This document shows, one piece after another, positions 54,370-64,000 of a stretch of DNA of 64,000 bases (its first letter is position 1; the number at the start of each line of letters is the position of its first letter). Location: assembly GCA_022315425.1 (NCBI GenBank), contig JAIUPT010000021.1, positions 496,001-560,000 of the forward strand. Reading direction: 5' to 3'. The DNA is from Pseudevernia furfuracea. Lineage: Eukaryota > Ascomycota > Lecanoromycetes > Lecanorales > Parmeliaceae. The position numbers and the translations under genes are program-made. The notes below the pieces were generated by a model, which was not told where the DNA came from, did no database searches, and worked only from the letters and a program-made list of their open reading frames with translations.

Positions 54370-57300
54370 GTTCTTGCTAAGAGTCTTTATAAGCTCGTTA
54401 ACAGTTATTTCTTTCGTGAATATTCACTCGAATAATACTATTTTAATTTTTATCTGATTTCAAACAAAATGTTATTATATATCGATGTGCTTGATACGTG
54501 TATGAAATCTAAAGTCTGAGATCAATACTATAACACTCTAATTATCTATCTTAATTAGAATAGACTTAAATAAAAGCTTCAAATCGATATTCAACTCGCT
54601 TAACAGACGAATTAGTTATATTGCTTTCTTAACTGCTTACGTTTAAGTTATATATTCGATCTCGTAAGACGACAATATAATAAATTACTGACGTTTTGAC
54701 GTTTAGTTTACAGTCTCTTTATATAGTAAAAACACGTATACTTCGAGAGATTTACGAGTCTTAGAATTCGACGTCTAATTAACATCGATAAATCTCTCAA
54801 GTTCATTAACGATCTCATAGATAATATCGTAATCGATTATATCTTTTAAGTATCGAAGCACACGCTTGATAGCAGCGATATACTTAAAATTCGAATTTTA
54901 ATTATATCGAGAAAGAATAATTATAACAAAGCAAATATTAAAACGCGTTTATATTATAACGTATATTATTAATCTTATTATTAACTAATACTCACGAACG
55001 ACGTTCGAGATTGCTTGATTCACTAATTTCTCTTTCAATTATATATCAATTATTATTAATATTAACACGAAGACGAAATTTATTATATTAAAACGAACGA
55101 GAGCTTTCTTTAAATAAGTATTCTAAGTGATTCGAACGCTTCTCTTTGCGCGATTTCTCTAAATTTTCATATTTAAATAATATAAGTATAAATCGAGATC
55201 GATTATTGCGAAGCGCTTATTAAGTTCTTTCTTGAGATTCGATATATATTTTAATCTTCGAGAGTCATATTTTTAAATATCGTTCATTGTTACGAGCGTA
55301 TCTCGTATTCTTGACATATCTGTCTTAACACTTCCCCTTTAGACTTAGCGTGTCTTGATAGATTCACTTCGTCATATATATATGACGTCCCTCTTAGTTT
55401 ATAGTTGCTTCTCAGCTTGTTATCTTCGTTACATACTACACTACGATTATTATCACAGTACGATTCTTATATTCATATATACGCTAATAATTAGACGTGT
55501 TTTCTTATTAACAAAGAGTGAGTGATTCGATTCGATATATTTAAAGTCTTTTGATATTAGAAAGTCTCGTAGAATAGCGTATTACTTATAAGAGAATTGC
55601 TTAAAATTATATAAAGTTCTAAGTAAGAGATAAATTATTTTCTATTTATCGTTCTTATATTTCTTGAGTTACTTCACGTAGATTCGTTTCTTTAATAACG
55701 CGTTAAGAAAGACTATTATAACGTTTATTTATTTATAGTCTAGATCGTAATAGATTATAATAAAAAATAATATTTTAAACGACATAGATTTGATAAGAAA
55801 GATAAACGTTTAATCGTAATTAACATCGTAGATTTGTTCAAATTCTCGAATTACTTAACGTGCTTTATAAAGTATCGTCTCGTCAAGTCTCTTCTTGATC
55901 TTATAGACTCACTTGTCGCTGAGAACGAGAGTGTTCTTTGATCTCTTAATTAGTCTTTAGATATTTATAATAACAAAGAACTGTATTTGCTTATTTATAG
56001 TCTCACTTTATTGCTTAATATAGAGATCGATTATTACTTCTTTATAAGTTAATAACTCGTAATTATCGACGTTATCGATATCTTGATTTCTTCGCATTTT
56101 AGCTATCTTTTAAATAGCGTTAACGAGATCGAATTTCGACTCAAAGTTATAATAGTAAGAATTCTTATAATCGACGATAGCGAGTCTATAGTATATTCGT
56201 TCTAACTATAAAGTTGCGTTACACTTAATATAGATAATTGCTCGTTGAGCTTATATCTTAATATCGCTTTATTTTTTATTTAAAAGTATCTTTTAAGAAG
56301 AAGCGAAGACACGCTTCGATTTCGAAATATACGTTACGTCGATACTTAAATCTAAGTGTACATTTAGAGCGTTCTGAGATATCTTATTATTATTATCTTT
56401 TAAAAATTCTTCTTTCGATGCTATTATTTCTCTCATATCTTCGAGATCTTCGACAATATTTAAAGCATTATTAAAAACGTTTTATATATGTTATAAGCTG
56501 AAGTCTTCTTAAGAGTTATCGTTGACGTCATATAATATATAATAATGCTTAAAAGCATTATCCTCTGTATCGAGTATATCATCGTCGTCGTTAGTAACGT
56601 CAATTAGTTAGTAGTTCGTGTCTTATATAATTAAAGTTATCAAACGAGTTTCGTCAAAATTAATATATAACAATCTTTTGACTTTTTTACTAACTGAGTT
56701 CTATACTTTAAATATAAATATATTATTATAATTTATTAAATAGCATTTCTTGTTACGCTCGTCGAGTTTCTTACGTTTTTTCTTGAGTATATGAATTTAG
56801 ATCACGTAATTAATAATTCTTATATGTTCGAAAAATAATTATTCGTTAGTTCACGCCTCGTGTGAAATTATATTATATATCTTGATTGTTGAACTTCGAT
56901 TCTTCTAATAGATCTTAATATAAAGAAATTCGAATTAAAGATAACGTATTAATTTCGAATCGAACAATATAGCTCTCACGTTATTTATAACGACGCGATT
57001 TTAAACTTCGTTAAGTTCATTTTGTTTTAATATATAAATTACGATAAACTTTATCGTAACTTCAAAGTTCTTAAATAAGATCTTAAAGTCGTCGTTAATG
57101 AACTCAGTATTATTGTCGATGCGTATTATCTTAAGTTTATATTTTAATTCGTTTTTCACTTCAACTTTTCAGTCACGAAAGAGTCTAAACGTTTTATTCT
57201 TATATTTATACGTAAAGTATTAGATTTAAAGAATCGCTTGATTCATTAAAAGCATATAATATTTGACTTCATTAATCGATGACACGTTGAATGATTCTCT

Positions 57301-57960
57301 TAAGTTAATATAAACTTTATTAAGTTTTTCGAATATCTCTCGCTGTTGTCTTCTTAAGATCTTACGAGACGACTTTATCTTAAAACACGTCTCATAAATA
57401 AGCTTAATTCGAGGTTTTTATGTTAAGATAATACTTTTACTTATATTAATAAGTCTCTTAAGATCTATCTCGTTTAAATATCTTATTCGATGATATTACA
57501 ATTCGACTGCGTCTTCGTTAAATATTAGATCTAACACGTGTAACACGTTCTTAACACGAACTATATTGTTAATTTTATTCTTTAATAGTTATTTTATTTC
57601 GACTGTGTCACGTTCTTAAGTTCAGATAGTGACTTTGTTAATAATAATAACTTCTTCACGATAAGAACGATAGTTAATAAACTCGTTTTTATTAAAGAAT
57701 ATGTGATTAATATACTTTAAATCGATTATTTAATCTCGTAACGTCGTGAGATCACTATTTAATGCTATAGAGTATACACGAAAATAAGAAGATATCTCAT
57801 ATATAAGTTGATTAACTATTTTAAAGTCGATAACTTTAAGCTGAGAGATAAGCTTTTTCTCTATTTCTCGACTTTTTTCGTAACAAAAGTTTAACGTAGA
57901 CTGAAGCTGAGACGTGAAGTGCGCGCTTGATATCTTTACTATGGTTTCTTTCTCTTGATT
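54370..57960 (-). pseudogene. Copia pol: protease, integrase, RT, RNase H
   Basis: Read from right to left. GAG-pre-integrase at about 57515-57440 reads YHRIRYLNEIDLKRLINIS (His and Leu/Asn pattern kept). Integrase, about 57400-56700, has FNVSSINEVKYYMLLMNQA and IIRIDNNTEFINDDFK. RT, about 56000-55480 and 55282-55000, includes DKWVYKIKKRLDETILYKAR and a TLYNFKQF block before the solo LTR. RNase H, about 54920-54380, has RVLRYLKDIIDYD, then TRKSLEVYVFLLYKETVN and the final HRYITTFCLKSDK block. The stops fall mostly at conserved Trp or Gln sites. Copies and integrates the element in its family; dead here. Confidence 0.85.
55288..55471 (+). repeat. Solo LTR of the Gypsy-3 type in Copia RT
   Basis: 184 bp, TGTTACGAGCGTATCTCG to GATTCTTATA, with a perfect target duplication TTCAT (55283-55287 and 55472-55476). 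The end matches the Gypsy-3 LTR. Confidence 0.95.
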
Positions 57961-57992
57961 TTCTATTAATTGAAGTAAAGACTAGTCGAGAG

Positions 57993-58187
57993 TGTTACGA
58001 GCGTATCTCGTATCCCTTTGTGACACACCTTTCTTTGTTGACACGCCTTCCCCCTTTAGACTTAGCGTGTCTTGACAGGTTCACTCCGTCATATATATAT
58101 GACCTGCCCTCCCAGTACATAGTTATTCTGCATCTAGTTGTCTTATTCTATACACCTACATGACTTGACTCTGTACTAGTTCTAATA
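57993..58187 (+). repeat. Solo LTR of the Gypsy-2 type in Copia
   Basis: 195 bp, TGTTACGAGCGTATCTCG to GTTCTAATA, with a perfect target duplication GAGAG (57988-57992 and 58188-58192). The end matches the Gypsy-2 LTR. Confidence 0.95.
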
Positions 58188-58199
58188 GAGAGTCTCTAT

Positions 58200-58813
58200 A
58201 ATCGACTTCTTCGATATATATTTCTTATAGAATTTCGATATAGTCGCGTTGAAAGAGAAGTCTCAGATCTTATTCTCTTCGTCTGTTACGATCTCTTAAT
58301 CAATAATCAAGTGAGTTATTATCGAAGTATAAGTACTGTAATTATCTTCGAAATCGTCTAATCGTTCACGTTCTTTGACGATATTCGTCTTGATCTTAGT
58401 CTTCTTGAAGACGTTACGAAATCTATCTAATATACGATTCTTATGAAGAATTTAATAGTTATATAATTAGTGTAGTCTCTTGTTATTATTCTTATTAAAA
58501 TAACACTTAAAACACTTCGAAGAATCGTTATCGCTCTTATAATTAATACTATTCGAGTTCTTGAAAATAAGTTAAGTGATGTTATTGTTTCTATTCTCGC
58601 GATCTCTCGTTGAATCTCGATTACGATTATTATTATTTTTATTAGAGAACTTCTTCTTATTCTTCTTCTATTTGAAACGCTTCATAACGACGATTATAAC
58701 TTATTCTTTAATATCTCTCTTTAAAAGACGCTCTTTCTTATAAAGAAGAATAACAATTTTATTAAAGTTAAGCACTTCGTTTGATTTGATTTGATTTTAT
58801 ACTCGTGTCTACT
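58200..58813 (-). pseudogene. Copia gag, 5'-interrupted and degenerate
   Basis: The minus strand encodes a Lys/Asn/Arg-rich segment (KNKKKFSNKNNNNRNRDSTR) followed by SSKCFKCYFNKNNNKRLH near 58518-58470. This is the start of a CCHC knuckle with CxxC intact and the Gly-His part lost. The upstream half of gag continues beyond the Gypsy-7 insertion at 58814. Nucleocapsid-type role in the family. Confidence 0.65.
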
Positions 58814-59171
58814 TGTCACGATCGCAAAATCGTCCCATTCAAAACCTCAAGTCAAGTTCACCTGAATCACCCAGCACTCAAGTTTCACCTCAACTATTCG
58901 ACGATGACTAAGCATTCGAACTCGAAAGTCAGAGTCAGAATCTAAATTTTATTAAGTCAAGTTCACTCTCGCTACTCGGCGCTCGGCTAACTAGCGCTCG
59001 CTCGGGCGCTACTGCTAGTAAGACTTTTACGAATATTTAAGAAACGAATTTCTTATAGCGAACTTGTTTCTCTTTCTTTTCTCTTTGCGTTCGTCTTATA
59101 TAATAGATCTAGATTATAACTACTTAATATTATTTCAAGTTCAGAATAACACTTCACTTCTCTTCGTGACA
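58814..59171 (+). repeat. 5' LTR of Gypsy-7 copy B
   Basis: TGTCACGATCGCAAAATCG to TTCTCTTCGTGACA. At 358 bp it is 52 bp shorter than the copy A LTRs, the length of two 26-bp repeat units. Confidence 0.93.
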
Positions 59172-59289
59172 TTACGAACGTCACTTTATATTGTCGTCAC
59201 TTTTAATCGATAACACTCAGTCAACTCTACTCTACATCTTCACTTTAGTCAACACTTATTTTAGTTCTCGTAATCTTAGTCTCTTGTTA

Positions 59290-60610
59290 TGATTCAACGT
59301 GCTGCTGAGTTGTTACGTATAGTATTTAGAGTCTTTGAAGGCGTTTTTTAGAATAATTAAGTCAACGACTCTCTATTAGATACGATATCAGACATTATCG
59401 AAGTCGACTTCGATATTTTCATATCTTTCGTTTATCTTTAAATTAATATCTCTAATAATCTAGCTGCTATCGTAACGCTAGATTTCGAGCGACTTTTAAA
59501 TATCTATCGTATTTAATAAGCTTTTATCGACGTCGTCGTGATAGATAACGACGTTTAACGCTCTGAAGTACGAAATCTCGAAATTCAAATAACAAATCTT
59601 CGTCGAAAATTACGTCGCGAATAAGAGAAACTCGAGCACGCGTAATTAAATAATTTCGTTAGCTTCTTCGAATTAGCTTAGTTCTTCTTTAAGATCAAGA
59701 AGACTTACGTCTTTATCGATAATATTCTCGTCGTACGAAAAATACTTAAGTATCTCGATTTTGACTCGTACGATGAGAATCGCGAAGCTCTTAAGAAATT
59801 TCTTTATAAGCTTAAGATCAAGCTACACTTCAACTTCGACTAATATTATAATTAATACGATTAAATTCTATACGTTATGAGTCGTCTTAAGAATATCGTC
59901 GAACGACGTATTCTTTTTTTAGTGAAAGCGAAATACGAGATAACGATTCACATCATTAAAAAATTTTATGAGATCTTGAATATTATCTTCGACGATTTCG
60001 ATAAGAAGACTATCGCATAGCGTTATATTCAAAAGCTTAAATAAGCGAATCGATTCTTTTATTAATATCTCGCGAACTTTAAAGCTTATATTAATAACAT
60101 CGACTATAACGAAGAAAATCAGCGATTCGCTTTTAAAAAAGATTTAAGTAGTGAGCTTAGAGCGTTTCTTATATCTATAGACGCGAGTCTACTTTTCTTC
60201 GACGCGCTTAAGAAGCTCTATTAACGAATAAATAACTAGTAACGTCAAATTCAATTATTCGTTTCTCGTATTATTCGTTTCAACTCGAGTGTTCTCGTAA
60301 CTTTAATAATTTCTACGTCTCGTATAAATAATATTCTCGCAGTTTATAGATCTATTAACGATAATAACATCGTTATGAATCTATTTAACGTGATCTCTCG
60401 TCTCGCGAAAGCTCGCGAACCTATCTTAGCTTAAAAATGTTAGAGACGTATCGATAACAAGCTGTGTCTTTATGTCGAATATAGTAATTATATGTCTAAA
60501 GACTATCTCTTACGAAAATCCATCGAAGAGCGTAAGACACTTTTTCGCACGATGAAATTCGCGCTCTTAGCTACTCTCGCGATCTTTAAAGCCTCGAACT
60601 CGAGAAATGC
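59290..60610 (+). pseudogene. Gypsy-7 copy B gag, degenerate
   Basis: The frame starts near 59290 (QRAAELLRIVFRVFEG), then has a coiled segment VRNLEIQITNLRRKLRRE, a capsid region with FLYKLKIKLHFNFD and VMSRLKNIVERRILFLVKAK, and near 60430-60500 a Cys-rich segment (KC, then RRIDNKLCLYVEYSNYMSKD) that looks like a damaged zinc-binding module. Stops occur at Gln/Trp-type codons. Colinear with copy A. Structural protein of the particle. Confidence 0.75.
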
Positions 60611-60639
60611 TTAGTCTTCTTATATCGTCGCGTGAGAAA

Positions 60640-63600
60640 ATCTATTAAATAGATCTCGACTCTATCACTAATATCTTATAATTTATAATCAATCTTAGTT
60701 TCTAAGCGATATCTTATCTATACTTATATGCTTAATTTAGATAATATTAATTTAAAAGCAAAAAGTTTATTCGACTATAATATTAGTATTAAGTCTTTTC
60801 TTGATTCTATTTTCGCGCAATAATATAAAATTTCTTTATTTTCTCTTAACATCTCTCGAGAGCTTTAAGAGTTTAATAATTAACTCGCTAAGTTAGATCT
60901 CGTAACACACTTCGCTCGAGCGTTCTTTTAAGTTTCGAAGTACTCGAGATTCTTCGTAATAATTATCTTCTTCGTTATCACTCTTTTTATTTACGATATC
61001 GTTATCGAACTTCTCTAAATAAAGAAAAACTATATTAAGATTTATTTCTTTTTTAAGAAAAACACACTTAATTATCGCTTAAAACTCGTTATCGATATGA
61101 AATTCGTTTTAATATCTCTTTAATTCTTATCTACGCTCTCTAACGACTACGAAGCTCTTAATGTCTTCGACTCGAAGAAAGAACACTTTTTTAGTTATTA
61201 TATTATTCGTCGTTAGACGAAACGACGTCGAACGCGATTTCTAAAGAATCTCGTTATCGAAACTCTACGAATTACGATATAAAGCTTTAGAACTCACTTA
61301 CGAAAGAGCTCTTTATCTCTCTTAGTCTTAGTCTTCAAGTTCGCGACGTTCTTTAAGATTCGTATAATAGAGACGACGCTCTTCGCTAAGCTTGTTAAGA
61401 ATCTCGAAATTTAATTATTCGCGATCACGATAAGCGATATCAAAAAGGCTTTAGAGAAAAAGTCTTATTTCGATTCGAGTATCATCGTTTTAGTCGAATA
61501 TTAGAACTTTTTAAACGTGTTCTCGCGCGAGAAAGTCAAAAAGCTTTTTTCTTATCGAGACTATAATTATAAAATCGATCTATTATCGAGCAAGGAGTCT
61601 AATTTCGATTCTATATACTCGATATTATAAGACGAGTTATAGATGCTTAAGAAGTATCTAGACGATAACTTAATCAAAGAATTTATTCGTCTAAGCACGT
61701 TCTCAGTCGTCTCGTTCGTACTCTTCGCTCGAAAGCTCGACGACGATCTTCGTTTATGCGTAGATTATCGAGCGCTTAACGTTATTATTATTAAGAATCG
61801 TTATTCACTTTCTTTGATTTAAGAGACTCTCGTTCGCATTTATAAGATTAAAAAGTTCATTATCTTAGACATTATCGCAGTCTTTAATAAGCTGCGTATA
61901 ATTAAGAGCGAGAAATAAAAGACGATCTTTTATACGCGATACGAACTTTACGAATCTCTAGTTATAAACTTTAAGCTCTGCGGCGTTCTCTCTACGTTTT
62001 AAAATTATATTAATAATATGCTTTACGAGTATCTAGACGATTTTTATATCGTTTATATCGATAATATTTTAATCTATAACGATAACGATAAGAAGCATAT
62101 TAAGTACGTTCGACTCGTGCTCGAGCGTCTTCGCGAAACGAAACTTTAGATCGATATATAAAAATACTCCTTCGAAGTCATCGAAGTTAAGTATTTAGAC
62201 TTGATTATCACTATTCGAGATGTTCAGATGAATATAAAGAAGATATTCGCGATTCTAGAATAAAATACCTCTCGAAACGTTAAGAACGTTTAGAGCTTTC
62301 TAGACTTTATTAATTTCTATCGACGCTTTATTCAAGAATTCTCTCGACTCGTTAACTCTCTAACGCAGCTTATTAAGAAGAATTAATTCTTTATATAATT
62401 TCTTAAGTGTTAAAAAGTCTTCGACTCTCTAAAGAAAGTCTTTATCACAGTCTTAATTCTATTATATTTCGATTCGAAGAAGTAAATCGTCGTGAAAATC
62501 GACGCTTCGAATCACGTTGTGACGAGAGTTATATCGCAATACGATAGCGACGAATCTTTAAGATTAGTCGTTTACTTCTTCACTAAGATAAGCTTCGCGA
62601 AATACAATTACGAAATCTACGATAAGAAATTCTTAGTCGTTATTAGAACTTTCGAGCTTTGACGTCTCGAGTTAAAAGATATCGAAGAGCTCGTTACGAT
62701 TTTGTTCGATTATAAGAATCTCGAATACTTTATAACTATTAAGCTTTTAAGTCGACGTCAAGCTCGCTAATCAGAGTTTCTATTTCAATTTAACTTTAAG
62801 ATTACGTATCGATTTAACGATCTAAATCGTCGCGTCGACGCTCTTATTCGATAATCAGAAGATCTTTCGCGAGAGAAGAAGAATTATCGTCGAAAGTATT
62901 AATAATAGATTATCTTAAAATCTAAAAATCTTGATATTTAGATCTTTGCGCTCTTAGAATTCGTCTTAAAGATACGCTTAATTCTTTTCGCATTGATGTT
63001 CGTAGTCGAATTAAGTCTCGAACTCTCGAAGTCTGCGAAATCTCTCTTTAAGAACTCTAAAGACGATTTCGAAGATTCGATAGACGAGATAATCGCTTTA
63101 GAGCTCGCTTTGAATCGCGTCTATTAATAAGATTCTTAAATTAAGATTATCTTTGAAGCTTTACGAGACGACGCTCGCAAACTTAAGAGTATATCTTTAA
63201 CGAAACTCGACGAGAGAGACGAGCGTATTTACTTTTATAGTAATCAAATACTCGTTCTCGATAATAACGACTTGAGACTAAGAATTCTTTATCTCGCTTA
63301 CGATTCTTTTAACGTTAATCACTCGAGAAAGATCAAGTAGTACGAACTTATATTTAAAACTTATTAATAATCAGAGCTTCGAAACGACGTTCGACGATAC
63401 GTGCGAAATTGTTATAATTGCTTTCGATTTAAGATCTCTTAAGACAAAAAGTACGAGTTACTTAAGTCTCTTTTCGTGTTCGATAGACGATAAGCGCACA
63501 TCTCGATGAATTTTATTATTGATCTTTTTTTTATTTAGATCACTTCGAGAAAGACTATATTAATATTCTCGTCGTCGTCGATCGACTTTTTAAGATAATA

Positions 63601-64000
63601 AAATATATTTTCATAAACAAAATAAACGTCGAGACTATCGTTAAAGTATTTTATCTATGAGTTTAAAAGAATTACGACTTCTTAATCATTATTATTTTCG
63701 ATCGAGATATTTAGTTCGAGTTCGAATTCTAATACGAGTTATATAAGCTCGCGAATATCAAGACTATTCTTTTAATAACATTTCACTTCGAAATAGACGA
63801 TTAGATCGAGCGCTTTAACGCTATTTTGAAGCAATATCTTCGCGCGTATATCGTCTTTCTTTAAAACGACTGAGCTAAGTAATTATCTTTCGTAAAATTC
63901 TTTATTAACAATCATATCTTAAAGACTACTATCGTTAGTCTATTCTTCGTCAACTCGAATTAAAACTCTTAAATGAATTTCGAGTCTTCGAGACACTTTA
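60640..64000 (+). pseudogene. Gypsy-7 copy B pol, degenerate, partial
   Basis: The region at 60640-61400 should contain the protease, but its motif is not readable. RT begins near 61640 (KKYLDDNLIKEFIRLS), with LRLCVDYRALNVIIIKNRY and the active-site box at 62054-62065 as YIDN within FYIVYIDNILIYNDND. RNase H, about 62420-62880, has VVKIDASNHVVTRVISQYD, then EIYDKKFLVVIRTFEL and FDYKNLEYF. Integrase starts about 63180, with RYVRNCYNCFRFKIS near 63400 (the zinc-binding Cys pair kept) and an MNFIIDLF core start near 63509, then runs off the window. Broken by many stops. Confidence 0.88.

Larger units (their letters stand above)
53795..58813 (-). mobile_element. Ty1/Copia retrotransposon, 5' end cut by Gypsy-7
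   Basis: The minus-strand order is Gag with a CxxC knuckle, protease, GAG-pre-integrase, integrase, RT, RNase H, then an LTR. Integrase before RT defines Ty1/Copia. The 5' part is interrupted at 58813 by the second Gypsy-7 copy, so the 5' LTR lies outside the window. Two solo LTRs of the Gypsy-2/-3 type are inserted in it (55288-55471 and 57993-58187). Heavily RIP-altered, probably the oldest element in this part. Confidence 0.88.
58814..64000 (+). mobile_element. Ty3/Gypsy retrotransposon Gypsy-7, copy B, runs off window
   Basis: A plus-strand copy starting with a 358-bp LTR and continuing through Gag, protease, RT, RNase H and into integrase. By comparison with copy A, the last base of the window corresponds to about 48404, so about 1.36 kb, including the chromodomain and 3' LTR, lies beyond. 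It is inserted into the Copia gag; the preceding bases CTACT (58809-58813) are the expected target duplication. Confidence 0.93.

Overview
The window looks like a repeat-rich, AT-rich compartment of a filamentous ascomycete genome (Pezizomycotina, most plausibly a Dothideomycete). Only about the first 1.9 kb has ordinary coding composition. From about 3.88 kb to the right edge the sequence is mostly LTR retrotransposons. They carry the marks of repeat-induced point mutation (RIP): C-to-T and G-to-A changes at CpA/TpG on both strands, CpG largely kept, and Trp and Gln codons turned into stops inside otherwise recognisable Gag and Pol frames. No tRNA, rRNA or CRISPR array was recognised.

Layout. 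0.2-1.9 kb: two divergent host-type genes, one TPR-like on the minus strand and one two-exon gene of unknown function on the plus strand. 2.8-3.9 kb: relics of a duplicated small cysteine-containing protein. 6.5-22.8 kb: a nest of one Ty3/Gypsy family (here Gypsy-1, LTR 267-268 bp). It has two near-complete bodies, a target LTR split in two by a perfect insertion with a GAATT duplication, and a reversed solo LTR whose empty site survives in the sister copy. 22.8-24.2 kb: an unidentified degenerate gene, possibly a DUF3435-type tyrosine recombinase. 24.3-31.4 kb: a minus-strand Ty3/Gypsy element (Gypsy-2) with Gag, RT, RNase H, integrase and chromodomain. 31.9-34.9 kb: a lightly mutated 3.0-kb LTR element (Gypsy-3) with a Gag-like zinc-finger protein and no pol. 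35.3-36.2 and 39.8-40.7 kb: two miniature LTR elements (TRIMs) with 86-bp terminal repeats. 37.2 kb: another solo Gypsy-1 LTR. 37.7-39.8 kb: a 5'-truncated relative of Gypsy-3 with a different LTR. 45.4-47.0 kb: a 1.64-kb non-autonomous LTR element with 133-bp LTRs, abutting a 6.6-kb minus-strand Ty3/Gypsy element (Gypsy-7, 410-bp LTRs) at 47.0-53.6 kb. 53.8-58.8 kb: a minus-strand Ty1/Copia element carrying two solo LTRs, with its 5' end interrupted by a second, plus-strand Gypsy-7 copy that runs off the window.

How the parts work together. Each autonomous family supplies Gag (CCHC knuckle) and Pol. The Ty3/Gypsy integrases end in chromodomain-like modules, which in that group direct insertion to heterochromatin and fit the dense nesting. 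Gypsy-3, the Gypsy-4 fragment, the TRIMs and the 1.64-kb element have no visible pol and probably relied on enzymes of autonomous relatives; Gypsy-2, -3 and -4 share a 3' module next to the polypurine tract. All element proteins are broken by stops, so nothing here is expected to transpose today. Element names are labels for this window only. Boundaries were read by eye; LTR ends backed by target-site duplications are reliable to the base, domain limits to roughly 50-100 bases.
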